Below, one piece after another: positions 52,813-61,739 of a stretch of 64,000 nt of DNA (within the stretch, counting starts at the first letter, position 1; every line of letters starts with the position of its first letter). The notes under the pieces are model-generated. The model saw nothing but the letters and a program-made list of their open reading frames with translations. It was not told the origin of the DNA and ran no database searches. The stretch lies in contig SFGO01000002.1 in assembly GCA_004556545.1 (NCBI GenBank), positions 27,430 through 91,429 on the forward strand, in the 5' to 3' direction. The translations under genes were made by a program, and so were the position numbers. The stretch is from Clostridiales bacterium (GTDB lineage Bacteria; Bacillota; Clostridia; Christensenellales; Aristaeellaceae).

Positions 52813-53883
52813 ATGGAAAAGAAATTGAAGGTTGCCGTCATCGGCTGCGGCGGCATTTCCGAGTGCCATCTGGAAGCCTATTCCAAGAATCCCGACGTGG
52901 AAATTTACGCTCTGTGCGACGTCAATGAAAAGAACCTGAACCGCCGGGGCGACGAGTATCACATTTCCCGCCGCTACACCGACAAGGATCAAATGCTGGC
53001 CGAGCTGCCGGAGATCGACGCGGTTTCCGTCTGCACCTGGAACGCAGCGCATGCAGAATGCTCCATTGCCGCCCTGAACGCGGGCAAGCATGTGCTTTGC
53101 GAAAAACCCATGGCCATGAACGCCGAGGAAGCGCAGGCCATGCTGGAAGCGGCAAAACGGAACAACCGTCTGCTGATGATCGGCTTCGTACGCCGTTTCG
53201 GCAACGACTGCGCCATCGCCAGGGATCTGATCGAGCATGACCGCATGGGCGATATTTACTATGCCAAGGCCACCTATCTGCGGCGCAACGGATGCCCCGG
53301 CGGCTGGTTCGGCGACAAGGCCCGCTCCGGCGGCGGCCCGCTGATCGATCTGGGCGTTCACGTCATCGACCTGACCCGCTACCTGATGGGCAAGCCCAAG
53401 CCCGTTTCCGTTTACGGCGCGATCTTCCACAAGCTGGGCGACCGCCGCAACATCAAGAGCGAGCGCGGCTATGTTTCCGCCACGGAAGAAAAGGACGGGC
53501 CGGTCTTCAACGTGGAGGATCTGGCCAGCGCCATGATCCGCTATGACAACGGCGCGGTTTTGCAGGTGGAAGCCAGCTTCAGCCTGAATATGGAGAAGGA
53601 CACCGGCACCATCGAGCTTTTCGGCGACAAGGGCGGCCTGCGGCTGGATCCCGAGCTGACCTACTTCGGCGAAATGGACGGCTACATGACCAACGTCACG
53701 CTGGCCGCCAAAACCGCGCTGAGCTTCGACGGCCTGTTTGCCAATGAGATCAATCACTTCGTCCATTGCGTTCAGACCGGCGAACTCTGCCGCAATCCCG
53801 CCGAGGACGGCGTGGAGATGATGAAGATTCTGGACGCGGTTTATGAATCCGCCGCCACGGGCCACGAAGTCATCCTCAAATAA
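52813..53883 (+). CDS. Gfo/Idh/MocA family oxidoreductase
   Basis: A 356-residue dehydrogenase. The Rossmann domain starts VAVIGCGGISECHLEAY (residues 8-24), followed by the conserved CEKPMAMNAEEA with the catalytic-site Lys. The C-terminal alpha/beta domain has GGGPLIDLGVHVIDLTRYLMG with the usual Asp-x-x-x-His. It uses NAD(P) to oxidise or reduce a sugar or cyclitol. It lies 23 bases after one isomerase-like gene and 14 before the start of another. Confidence 0.93.
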   Translation: MEKKLKVAVIGCGGISECHLEAYSKNPDVEIYALCDVNEKNLNRRGDEYHISRRYTDKDQMLAELPEIDAVSVCTWNAAHAECSIAALNAGKHVLCEKPMAMNAEEAQAMLEAAKRNNRLLMIGFVRRFGNDCAIARDLIEHDRMGDIYYAKATYLRRNGCPGGWFGDKARSGGGPLIDLGVHVIDLTRYLMGKPKPVSVYGAIFHKLGDRRNIKSERGYVSATEEKDGPVFNVEDLASAMIRYDNGAVLQVEASFSLNMEKDTGTIELFGDKGGLRLDPELTYFGEMDGYMTNVTLAAKTALSFDGLFANEINHFVHCVQTGELCRNPAEDGVEMMKILDAVYESAATGHEVILK

Positions 53884-53897
53884 GGAGAATGCGAAAG

Positions 53898-54740
53898 ATG
53901 AAAATCGGCGTATCTTCCTACAGTTTTTCCAAGTACATGCACCAGACCGGCGCGGACTATTTCGCCGTCTGCGATCTGGCCAAAAAGATGGGCTATGACG
54001 CCATCGAGTTTATTGACCTGTCTTTGGACGTTCAGCCTGCGGCCAGCCTGACGGAGCTGGCGCAGGCGATCCGCCGCCATTGCGAGGAAATCAATCTTCC
54101 CATTGCGGCCTATACGGTAGGCGCGGACTTTCTTCGTCCCAACGAGGTTCAGGCCGTGATGGAAAAGGTGGATATTGCGCAGGCGCTGGGCGCGAAGGTG
54201 CTTCGGCATGACGCGGCATGGAGCCTGCCCGAGGGCATGGACTGGCGGCAGCTGGTCGAGAAAATCGCACCGGACGTCCGCAAGGTCACGGAATACGCCG
54301 CGCAGAAGGGCATCCGCACCTGCACGGAGAATCATGGCTACATTCTGCAGGACGCGGAGCGGGTGGAGACACTGATCCGCACGGTGAACCACCCCAACTA
54401 CGGCTGGCTGGTGGACATGGGCAACTTCCTCTGCGCGGACGATCAGCCGGTTCATGCGGTTCCCATCGCCGCGCCCTATGCGTTCCACGTCCATGTAAAG
54501 GATTTCCTCTACAAGCCCGCCGACGCGGAAAATCCGGGGCAGGGCTGGTTTCCTTCCCGGAACGGCTCGTATCTGCGGGGCACCGTGGCGGGGCATGGCG
54601 TCGTGCCCATCCGCCGCTGTCTGGAGACCCTGAAGAAAGCCGGATACGACGGCGTTGTCTCCTATGAATTCGAGGGGATGGAAGAAAATCTTCCCGCCCT
54701 GGAGGCCGCGCTTTCCTTCCTGCGGGGCCTGAATCTGTAA
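53898..54740 (+). CDS. Sugar phosphate isomerase/epimerase family TIM barrel (second)
   Basis: A 280-residue AP-endonuclease-2-fold protein. It has GVSSYSFSKY at the start, MGYDAIEFIDLS, TCTENHGY (metal Glu), WLVDMGNFLC (metal Asp) and AFHVHVKDF with the paired His. The ATG at 53898 lies ten bases after AAGGAG; the earlier ATG at 53889 is too close to that site. It differs from the first barrel in sequence, so the operon has two distinct isomerase-like steps around one oxidoreductase. Confidence 0.88.
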   Translation: MKIGVSSYSFSKYMHQTGADYFAVCDLAKKMGYDAIEFIDLSLDVQPAASLTELAQAIRRHCEEINLPIAAYTVGADFLRPNEVQAVMEKVDIAQALGAKVLRHDAAWSLPEGMDWRQLVEKIAPDVRKVTEYAAQKGIRTCTENHGYILQDAERVETLIRTVNHPNYGWLVDMGNFLCADDQPVHAVPIAAPYAFHVHVKDFLYKPADAENPGQGWFPSRNGSYLRGTVAGHGVVPIRRCLETLKKAGYDGVVSYEFEGMEENLPALEAALSFLRGLNL

Positions 54741-54752
54741 CGTGATTCCATC

Positions 54753-54797
54753 AAAAAAGCCGCTCTTTCCGGGCGTTCCCGGTTGGAGCGGCTTTTT
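54753..54797. terminator. Bidirectional terminator
   Basis: A 12-13 base stem (54753-54765 with 54786-54797) ends in T-runs on both strands. It separates the plus-strand isomerase operon from the minus-strand oxidoreductase gene ending at 54815. Confidence 0.88.
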
Positions 54798-54814
54798 GCA
54801 TTTTCATTCTCTTC

Positions 54815-56038
54815 TTACAGCGCGTAAATACCGACGCCTTTGTCACCGTTATCCCGGATCCAGCGTCCGCTGGTAAAATCGGGGATGGGCACCGGCGCGC
54901 CGCCCATGGCCACAGACTGCTCGCTCAGGGGCGTGACGCACATCAGCATGGCCGTATCATACACGTCCAGCGGCGCGGGCGTATGATTTTGCACGGCTTC
55001 GATAAAAGCGCGCAGAACCAGATAGTCCATGCCGTCATGGCCGCCCCGCAGGCCGAATTCGTCATAGGCCTTCCAGAGCGGATGGCGGTATTCCTTCAAA
55101 AGGCGCTCGTCCTTCTCCGCTACATGCGTCCAGTGATTTTCGGGCTGGGGCGTTTCGCCTTCGATCAGCATCATATGGCCGTCCTCGTACCAGCAGCCCT
55201 TGGTTCCCCGCACCACATTGCGGCGGGAGTAGGGCCGGGGCAGCGTGCAGTCATGGGACAGAACGATGGTTTCTCCATTGGCGCAGGAAATCAGCGTGGT
55301 AACAATGTCGCCCTCGTTGACCTGTGCCCGGGCCAGATCGGTGCCAGGCCGGTTTTCCTGCAGCCATTCATGCAGGCCGAAGGCTCCGCTGGCCATGGAG
55401 CACAGGCTTAGCATCCGGTTGCCTCTTCCCAGCCGCAGATATTGGGCGATGGGGCCCAGCTCATGGGTGGGGTACAGCTCGCCGTTGCGGTGCAGGAAGT
55501 TTTCCTGCCGGTAATGACGGTTGATGTCGCCGTTGCCGATCTCATCCCGCAGGTCGTGTCCGTATGCGCCCTCGCAGTGAACCACACGGCCGAATTTCCC
55601 CTGACGGATCATATTGATGACGGCCATTTCATCCGCGCCGTAGCAGCAGTTTTCCAGCATCATGCACTGACGGCCGGTTTCTTCCGCCGTATGCACCATG
55701 GCCCAGCATTCCTCCACAGAGGTCGCTCCGCCTACCTCCATGCCCACTTCCTTCCCGGCGCGCATGGCTTCGATGGCAATCGGAATATGGCTGATCCAAT
55801 CCGTAAAAATAAAGACGGCTTCGATTTCCGGCATGGCCAGCATGGCGTGATAATCCTGCATTCCGACGGCATGGGGCGCAACCTCCATTCCTTTCTGCAC
55901 CCGGTCCTCATAAACGTCGCAGACCGCCGCAATTTCCACGTCCGCCATACCGCACAGCACCTTCATCTGACTAATGCCGCGGCACCCCAGTCCGATCACG
56001 CCTGCTTTCAGCAGGCGGCCTTCCTCGGTAATTTTCAT
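54815..56038 (-). CDS. Gfo/Idh/MocA family oxidoreductase (second)
   Basis: A 407-residue dehydrogenase with an N-terminal Rossmann motif GVIGLGCRGISQMK (about residues 12-25). EVGGATSVEECW stands in the position of the usual EKP motif, and YPTHELGPIAQYLRLGRGNR carries the His region. The E-K-P lysine is replaced here (EVGG), as seen in a branch of glycosidase-like or non-redox family members. The start at 56038 has AAAGGGGGAAC. It is transcribed alone and divergent from an AraC regulator. Confidence 0.88.
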   Translation of the reverse strand: MKITEEGRLLKAGVIGLGCRGISQMKVLCGMADVEIAAVCDVYEDRVQKGMEVAPHAVGMQDYHAMLAMPEIEAVFIFTDWISHIPIAIEAMRAGKEVGMEVGGATSVEECWAMVHTAEETGRQCMMLENCCYGADEMAVINMIRQGKFGRVVHCEGAYGHDLRDEIGNGDINRHYRQENFLHRNGELYPTHELGPIAQYLRLGRGNRMLSLCSMASGAFGLHEWLQENRPGTDLARAQVNEGDIVTTLISCANGETIVLSHDCTLPRPYSRRNVVRGTKGCWYEDGHMMLIEGETPQPENHWTHVAEKDERLLKEYRHPLWKAYDEFGLRGGHDGMDYLVLRAFIEAVQNHTPAPLDVYDTAMLMCVTPLSEQSVAMGGAPVPIPDFTSGRWIRDNGDKGVGIYAL

Positions 56039-56128
56039 TTTTGTTCCCCCTTTGCTTTTCTCCGGATCCTCCAACGGCATTGTAGCATATTCCCCGGAAT
56101 AAAATTTTGAAATATTCCGTTTTTTCTT

Positions 56129-56157
56129 TTGACATATGCCAATTTATTTCTTACAAT
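56129..56157 (+). promoter_or_regulatory. Promoter of the AraC regulator at 56194
   Basis: A perfect TTGACA (56129-56134), a 17-base spacer and TACAAT (56152-56157) lie 36 bases before the ATG. Confidence 0.8.
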
Positions 56158-56193
56158 CTACACAATCCGCTTACCGACGGCAGGAGGTTTTAT

Positions 56194-57072
56194 ATGCTTG
56201 GACTGGAAGAAAAAGCGCTGATCGAAATCACTCGTCTGAACAGCTTTTATCATTTTCACTTTGCCACCGGGTATGTTTTTCCGGGCGAACGGCATCCGTT
56301 TTGGGAACTGGTCTATGTGCTCAGCGGTCAGGTGGATGTGGGCGCGGACGAACGGGTCTACGCGCTGAACGCCGGTGATCTGATTTTCCATCAGCCGGAC
56401 GAATATCACAGCATTTGGGCCAATTACGCCCATGCGCCCGACATGATCGTCATTTCGTTTGAATGTACGTCGGAAGCCATGCGGCATTTCGAAAAGCGCT
56501 GCATCCACGGCGGCGAGCGTCTGCAAAGCCGCTTTCAGGCGCTTCTGGAAGAAGGCTGCCGCGCCTTCGGCGATACCTTGAGCCAGACCGAGAAAACCGA
56601 AGCGTCCGGCCATCTGGGAGGAGCCTACTCCGCCCGGCTCCTGCTGGAACTGCTGCTGATGGAGCTTTTAACGGAGCTGACGAGCAGCTGTCCGCCTGCA
56701 CTTCCGCCCATGCAGGCCGTTTCGCCCTCTCTGCCCGACCCCCGGGAGGAAGAAACCATGAGCCAGATCGTGCTGTTTATGAAAGAAAATCTGAACGGGG
56801 AGCTGCGTCTGGAAACCCTCTGCCGCCATATGGGCATGAGCAAAACCGCGCTGATGAACCTGTTTCAGAAGAACTTTTCCTCTTCGCCCATGGCGTACTT
56901 CGAACGCCTGCGCATGATGGAAGCGCAAAAGCTGATGCGGCAGAGCCAGCTGTCCATCGCCGCCATTGCCGACCGGCTGGGCTTTTCCAGCCCGGCCTAT
57001 TTTGCCGCCCGTTTCCGGCATACCCTGGGCCAAACGCCCCGGGCCTACCGGCAGGAATGGCGAAACCGTTAG
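56194..57072 (+). CDS. AraC-family regulator with cupin sensor (second)
   Basis: A 292-residue regulator. The N-terminal cupin domain has HFATGYVFPGERHPFWELVYVLSG and ALNAGDLIFHQPDEYHS. A helical middle precedes a C-terminal AraC domain with LRLETLCRHMGMSKTALMNLFQKNF and LSIAAIADRLGFSSPAYFAARFRHTLG. The ATG at 56194 follows AGGAGG. It is divergent from the Gfo/Idh/MocA gene at 54815-56038 and probably controls it. Confidence 0.9.
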   Translation: MLGLEEKALIEITRLNSFYHFHFATGYVFPGERHPFWELVYVLSGQVDVGADERVYALNAGDLIFHQPDEYHSIWANYAHAPDMIVISFECTSEAMRHFEKRCIHGGERLQSRFQALLEEGCRAFGDTLSQTEKTEASGHLGGAYSARLLLELLLMELLTELTSSCPPALPPMQAVSPSLPDPREEETMSQIVLFMKENLNGELRLETLCRHMGMSKTALMNLFQKNFSSSPMAYFERLRMMEAQKLMRQSQLSIAAIADRLGFSSPAYFAARFRHTLGQTPRAYRQEWRNR

Positions 57073-57086
57073 GCAGGCATACAAAA

Positions 57087-57114
57087 AGCGGCTGGTGTGT
57101 TTTTACCAGCCGCT
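57087..57114. terminator. Bidirectional terminator
   Basis: A ten-base perfect stem (57087-57096 with 57105-57114) with an eight-base loop and T-rich flanks lies between the AraC gene and the end of copA. Confidence 0.88.
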
Positions 57115-57125
57115 CCATTTTTCCC

Positions 57126-57335
57126 TTAGTGAATGTCCGTTACCGTATAGCCCTTTTCTTCCACGGCGGTCTTGAGAACGCTGTCCTCCACGGGGGCGCT
57201 CAGTTTCACCACAGCCGTACCGGTTTCATGGCTGACAAGCGCTTCCTGCACGTTGGGCAGGGCTTCCAGCGTCTTTTTGACCGTAGCCTCGCAGTGGCCG
57301 CACATCATTCCGGTGATTTTCATCGTCTTTTCCAT
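57126..57335 (-). CDS. Possible separate CopZ chaperone from an internal start in copA
   Basis: Inside copA, in frame, a full AAAGGAGG site (57351-57344) stands eight bases before an ATG (57335). Translation from it would give a 69-residue protein identical to the C-terminal heavy-metal domain, the size and sequence type of the copper chaperone CopZ, with MxCxxC near its start. This resembles a copZ gene whose upstream stop codon was lost, fusing it to copA while its ribosome site remained. Both products may be made. Expression is inferred, not shown. Confidence 0.5.
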   Translation of the reverse strand: MEKTMKITGMMCGHCEATVKKTLEALPNVQEALVSHETGTAVVKLSAPVEDSVLKTAVEEKGYTVTDIH

Positions 57336-59654
57336 GGTTTGTTCCTCCTTTTGACCGGGGAGCTGCTTCAGCTCCGGGGTTTTGATTTTATGATCCCGGC
57401 TGGCGTCATGAACCTTGAACCAATTCAGGCGCAGCGCGTTGGATACTACGCAGAAGCTGGACAGGCTCATGGCCGCCGCGCCGAACATGGGATTCAGCGT
57501 CAGGCCCAGCGGGATAAAGACCCCTGCCGCCAGCGGAATGCCGATGGTGTTATAGAAGAAAGCCCAGAACAGATTTTCGTGAATGTTCCGCAGAGTGGCC
57601 CGACTCAGCCGGACTGCGGCGGGCACATCGCTCAGGCGGCTCTTCATCAGTACCACGTCCGCCGCGTCGATGGCCACATCCGTGCCCGCGCCGATGGCAA
57701 TGCCGATGTCGGCCCGGGTCAAAGCGGGCGCGTCGTTGATGCCGTCGCCCACCATGGCGACCTTGCCCTGCTCCTTCAACTGGCGAATGACGCTTTCCTT
57801 GCCCTCGGGCAAAACGCCCGCAATGACCTGATCCACGCCCGCCTGCGCGCCGATGGCTCTGGCCGTGCGCTCGTTATCGCCGGTAAGCATGACCACATGC
57901 AGGCCCATGTTCTGCAGCTCCCGAACCGCCCGGGGGCTGTCCTCCTTGATGACGTCCGCCACGGCGATCACGCCCAGCAGCCTGCCGTCCCGGCTGAAAA
58001 ACAGCGGCGTTTTTCCGGCTTCAGCCAGCGCTTCGGCCTGTTTCTTCACCGCTTCGGGAACCTGCGCCCGTCCTTCGATGAAGCGGCTGTTGCCGCCGCA
58101 GAGGGTCTGTCCGTTCCGAACGGCTGTCAGACCGTTGCCGGGCAGTGCCTGAAAGTCCGTGACTTCCTCCGCCGTCAGCCCTTCCGACTGCGCCCGTTCC
58201 AGAATGGCCCTCGCCAGCGGATGCTCGCTCTTGGCTTCCAGCGCAAGGGCGTTTTCCAGCAGTTCCCGCTCGTCTACCCCGGGGGCCGGCAAGAGATCCG
58301 TTACCCGCGGCTCGCCGGAGGTAATGGTGCCGGTCTTGTCCAGCGCCACGATCTGGATACGCCCCGTTTCTTCCAGAGAGGCGGCTGTTTTGAACAGAAT
58401 GCCGTTCTTGGCGCCCAAGCCGCTGCCTACCATGATTGCCACAGGCGTAGCCAGACCCAGCGCGCAGGGGCAGCTGATGACCAGCACGGAAATGCCGCGT
58501 GCCAGCGCATACCCCACTTCCTTGCCCAGCAGCAGCCAGACGATCGTGGTAATCACGGCGATGGTAATGACCGTCGGGACGAAAATGCCCGATACCTTGT
58601 CGGCAATTTTGGCAATAGGCGCTTTGGTCGCCGCCGCGTCTGACACCATCTGAATGATCTGGGAAAGGGTGGTGTCCTCGCCGACCCGGGTAGCCCGGCA
58701 TTTCAGGAAGCCGGACTGATTGACCGTTGCGGCGGAAACGCTGTCGCCGGGGCCTTTATCCGCCGGGATGCTCTCGCCGGTCAGCGCCGCTTCATTGACG
58801 GCGCTGGTTCCCTCCAGCACCGCGCCGTCCACCGGAATGCTCTCGCCCGGCCGGACGACAAATACATCGTCCTTCTGCACCTGCTCCACAGGCACGGTCA
58901 CTTCTGCGCCGTCCCGAATCAGGCAGGCCGTTTTTGGGGCCAGCTTCATCAGCCCCTTGAGCGCGTCCGTGGTTTTGCCCTTGGAGCGGGCTTCCAGCGT
59001 CTTGCCCACGGTGATCAGCGTCAGGATCATGGCGGCAGACTCAAAATAGAAGTCCATCATATCATTCATGACCGCGTCCATATCGCCCCGCACCTGCGCG
59101 CCCGTCATGGCGAAAAGAGCGTAGGTGCTGTACACAAAGGCCGCCGTCGCGCCCAGCGCCACCAGCGTATCCATGTTGGGCGAGCGGTGCCACAGGCTCT
59201 TAAACCCGCTGATAAAGAACTTCTGGTTGATGACCATGATAATGACCGTCAAAAGCAGCTGGGTCAGGCCCATGGCCACATGATTGTCGTTGTAGAAAGC
59301 GGGCAAGGGCCAGCCCCACATCATATGACCCATGGAGAAGTACATCAGCACCAGCAAAAAGCCTACTGACCAGATCAGCCGTTTTTTCAAAAGCGGCGTT
59401 TCGTGATCCTCCAGCTGCTTTTCTGCTTCGGACGGGGTGGGGGCCGCTTTGCCCGCGCCCTTTTCCGACGCGCCGTAGCCCGCATGCTCCACCGCCGCAA
59501 TAACATCTTCCGGCGAGGCCGTACCTTCCACGCCCATGGAATTGGTCAGTAGGCTGACGGAGCATTCCGTCACCCCCGGCACCTTGGATACCGCCTTTTC
59601 CACCCGGGCGCTGCAGGCTGCGCAGCTCATGCCCGTTACGTTGTATTGTTTCAT
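57126..59654 (-). CDS. copA: Copper-exporting P1B-type ATPase with metal-binding domains at both ends
   Basis: An 842-residue Cu(I) ATPase. An N-terminal heavy-metal domain has GMSCAAC (Cys11, Cys14). Membrane helices follow, then TGES (292-295), the transmembrane CPC at 395-397, phosphorylated Asp439 in DKTGT, and a GDGINDAP hinge. From about residue 774 a second heavy-metal domain (GMMCGHC, Cys785 and Cys788) is fused at the C-terminus. An extra C-terminal domain is unusual. The ATG at 59654 has AAGGAGG. It follows csoR in one operon and expels copper from the cytosol. Confidence 0.93.
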   Translation of the reverse strand: MKQYNVTGMSCAACSARVEKAVSKVPGVTECSVSLLTNSMGVEGTASPEDVIAAVEHAGYGASEKGAGKAAPTPSEAEKQLEDHETPLLKKRLIWSVGFLLVLMYFSMGHMMWGWPLPAFYNDNHVAMGLTQLLLTVIIMVINQKFFISGFKSLWHRSPNMDTLVALGATAAFVYSTYALFAMTGAQVRGDMDAVMNDMMDFYFESAAMILTLITVGKTLEARSKGKTTDALKGLMKLAPKTACLIRDGAEVTVPVEQVQKDDVFVVRPGESIPVDGAVLEGTSAVNEAALTGESIPADKGPGDSVSAATVNQSGFLKCRATRVGEDTTLSQIIQMVSDAAATKAPIAKIADKVSGIFVPTVITIAVITTIVWLLLGKEVGYALARGISVLVISCPCALGLATPVAIMVGSGLGAKNGILFKTAASLEETGRIQIVALDKTGTITSGEPRVTDLLPAPGVDERELLENALALEAKSEHPLARAILERAQSEGLTAEEVTDFQALPGNGLTAVRNGQTLCGGNSRFIEGRAQVPEAVKKQAEALAEAGKTPLFFSRDGRLLGVIAVADVIKEDSPRAVRELQNMGLHVVMLTGDNERTARAIGAQAGVDQVIAGVLPEGKESVIRQLKEQGKVAMVGDGINDAPALTRADIGIAIGAGTDVAIDAADVVLMKSRLSDVPAAVRLSRATLRNIHENLFWAFFYNTIGIPLAAGVFIPLGLTLNPMFGAAAMSLSSFCVVSNALRLNWFKVHDASRDHKIKTPELKQLPGQKEEQTMEKTMKITGMMCGHCEATVKKTLEALPNVQEALVSHETGTAVVKLSAPVEDSVLKTAVEEKGYTVTDIH

Positions 59655-59722
59655 CGTCTCACGCCTCCTTATTGGCTTGTCCGCCGATAAAACCGGTTCT
59701 GTACAGGATTCCCCCATCCGGA

Positions 59723-60031
59723 CTATTTCATCAGCTTTTGCAGCGTACTGACCAGCTCGTCGATCACTTCGTCCTTGCCGTCGCGGATGTCCTGCGCCAC
59801 GCAGGTGCGGATGTGACTGGCCAGCAGTTCCTTGTTAAAGGCGTTCATGGCGGCGGTCACAGCGGCGGACTGCATCAGAATATCCGGGCAGTAGGCATTG
59901 TTTTCCACCATGCCGCGGATCCCGCGGATCTGCCCTTCGATCCGGTTCAGCCGGTGGATGAGCTTGGTGTACTCTTCCGGCGTTCGCTCTTTTTTGCGCT
60001 GAGAGCAGCAGCAGCACTTTTTGGGTTCCAT
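59723..60031 (-). CDS. csoR: CsoR-family copper-sensing repressor
   Basis: A 102-residue all-helical repressor with the Cu(I) ligands of CsoR: Cys48, His73 and Cys77. An N-terminal run of four cysteines (6-9) is an uncommon addition that might affect metal binding. The ATG at 60031 follows AGAGGTG. It lies upstream of copA on the same strand, 68 bases from it, and two operator-like palindromes precede it. Copper binding should release DNA and allow copA expression. Confidence 0.93.
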   Translation of the reverse strand: MEPKKCCCCSQRKKERTPEEYTKLIHRLNRIEGQIRGIRGMVENNAYCPDILMQSAAVTAAMNAFNKELLASHIRTCVAQDIRDGKDEVIDELVSTLQKLMK

Positions 60032-60054
60032 GTGCAGCACCTCTTTCGGTTTGC

Positions 60055-60104
60055 ATGCCCCACCGGGGTATAGGAAGTATATACCCCGATGGGGTATTTG
60101 TCAA
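60055..60104 (-). promoter_or_regulatory. csoR-copA promoter with two CsoR-type operators
   Basis: On the minus strand TTGACA (60099-60104), a 17-base spacer and TATACT (60076-60081). The spacer is filled by the palindrome ATACCCC-N3-GGGGTAT (60081-60097), matching known CsoR sites. A second copy with one change lies downstream of the -10 box (60055-60071). Two bound repressors would cover both the core promoter and the start region. Confidence 0.88.
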
Positions 60105-60166
60105 CTGTCTTCTTTTCTCTTTATCAAAAATAAAAAACAAAAAAAATACAAAATTTGCAAATCCTA

Positions 60167-60196
60167 TTGAAAAAGCGGCAGTGCTCCCTCTATAAT
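60167..60196 (+). promoter_or_regulatory. aspA promoter
   Basis: TTGAAA (60167-60172), an 18-base spacer and a perfect TATAAT (60191-60196) lie 35 bases upstream of the aspA ATG. The sequence before it is A-rich, possibly an UP element. Confidence 0.78.
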
Positions 60197-60231
60197 AGCA
60201 CTCGACCAACCAAAGAAGGAGCGACGGAACG

Positions 60232-61638
60232 ATGAACGCCACCCGCACCGAACAAGACATGATCGGCAGCCTGCAGGTTCCTGCCGACGCTTATTACGGC
60301 ATCCACTCTCTGCGCGCCGCGGAGAATTTTCCCATTACCGGCCAGCGGCTGCTGCCTCAGATGATCTACAGTCTGGCGTGGATCAAAAAAGCCTGTGCCC
60401 GGGCCAACCGGCTTTCCGGCGTACTGGACGAAAAAATCGCGAACGCGATCGAAGCGGCCTGCGACGAGATCATCGAGGGCAAGCTGCACGACCAGTTTAT
60501 CGTCGACCCCATTCAGGGCGGCGCAGGCACCTCCACCAACATGAACGCCAACGAGGTCATTGCCAACCGGGCGATCGAGCTTCTGGGCGGCACGAAGGGC
60601 GACTACAGTCTGGTCAACCCCAACGACCACGTGAACTGCGGGCAGTCCACCAACGACGTATACCCTTCCTGCGGCAAAATGACCCTGTACACGCTGACGG
60701 AAAACCTGCTGGATGCGCTGCACCGGCTGGCGCTGGCGATGGACGACAAGGCCGCCGCCTTTGACGGCGTGGTCAAAATGGGCCGGACTCAGCTGCAGGA
60801 CGCCGTTCCGATCCGGCTGGGGCAGGAATTCGCCGCCTATGTCGCCGTACTGCGCCGGGAATATGCCCGGCTGGCCTGTGCCCAGAAGGAAATGCTGTGC
60901 CTGAATCTGGGCGGAACGGCCATCGGTACGGGCATGAACGCCGACCCCGCGTTCGTCCATTCCGTGGTTTCCATCCTTTCCGAAATGACGGGCATTCCCT
61001 TTGTGCAAAGCCCTGACCTGATCGACTCCACCCAAAATCTGGACTGCTATACCTGCCTTTCCTCCGCGCTGCGGGGCTGCGGGGTAAGCCTTTCCAAAAT
61101 CTGCAACGACCTGCGGCTCATGTCCTCCGGCCCGCTGGACGGGCTGGCGGAGATCGTGCTCCCTGCCCGACAGAATGGTTCCTCCATCATGCCCGGCAAG
61201 GTGAACCCGGTCATTCCCGAGGTGGTCAACCAGATTGCCTTCCGGCTGGTGGGATACGACGTGACGGTCGCCATGGCGGTGGAGGCCGGGCAGCTGGAGC
61301 TGAACGCCTTTGAGCCGGTGATTTTCGACAGCCTGAATCAGGGCGTTCTGCAGCTGACCCACGGACTGGAAACCCTGAACCTGCACTGCGTTTCCGGCAT
61401 CACGGCCAATCAGGAAAACTGCCGTCAGGAGGTCGAACGCTCGGTGGGCATCGTGACGGCGCTGTGCCCGCTGATCGGCTACAGCGCGGCCTGCAAGCTG
61501 GCCCACGAGGCGCTTCAGACCCATGTTTCCCTGCGTCAGCTGGTTTTGAGCCGCGGACTGCTCACGCCGGAGCAGGCGGACAAGGCGCTGGATCCCATCG
61601 CCATGACCCATCTGCGCAAGCCGGACTTCGAAGCCTGA
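60232..61638 (+). CDS. aspA: Aspartate ammonia-lyase
   Basis: A 468-residue member of the fumarase/aspartase superfamily of standard length. It has GAGTSTNMNANEVIANRA, VNPNDHVNCGQSTNDVYP and the family signature GSSIMPGKVNPVIPE with the catalytic serine. The DHVN and GQSTND forms favour aspartase over fumarase. It releases ammonia from aspartate to give fumarate. The ATG at 60232 has a GGAG site (AAGGAGCGACGGAACG). Confidence 0.94.
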   Translation: MNATRTEQDMIGSLQVPADAYYGIHSLRAAENFPITGQRLLPQMIYSLAWIKKACARANRLSGVLDEKIANAIEAACDEIIEGKLHDQFIVDPIQGGAGTSTNMNANEVIANRAIELLGGTKGDYSLVNPNDHVNCGQSTNDVYPSCGKMTLYTLTENLLDALHRLALAMDDKAAAFDGVVKMGRTQLQDAVPIRLGQEFAAYVAVLRREYARLACAQKEMLCLNLGGTAIGTGMNADPAFVHSVVSILSEMTGIPFVQSPDLIDSTQNLDCYTCLSSALRGCGVSLSKICNDLRLMSSGPLDGLAEIVLPARQNGSSIMPGKVNPVIPEVVNQIAFRLVGYDVTVAMAVEAGQLELNAFEPVIFDSLNQGVLQLTHGLETLNLHCVSGITANQENCRQEVERSVGIVTALCPLIGYSAACKLAHEALQTHVSLRQLVLSRGLLTPEQADKALDPIAMTHLRKPDFEA

Positions 61639-61681
61639 AATAAACAATAAATTGTCACGAAAAAGGCACAAAAGTTGCCTT

Positions 61682-61710
61682 TCCAAATGAAAACGCCCGT
61701 GTTATAATAG
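61682..61710 (+). promoter_or_regulatory. Likely promoter of the CE7 esterase gene
   Basis: A TATAAT box lies about 30 bases before the ATG at 61740, with TTTCCA 17 bases upstream as a weak -35. An imperfect aspA terminator AAAGGCA-N7-TGCCTTT (61662-61682) overlaps the -35 area. Confidence 0.55.
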
Positions 61711-61739
61711 CTCCACATCATACCAAAGGAGCGATTGTC

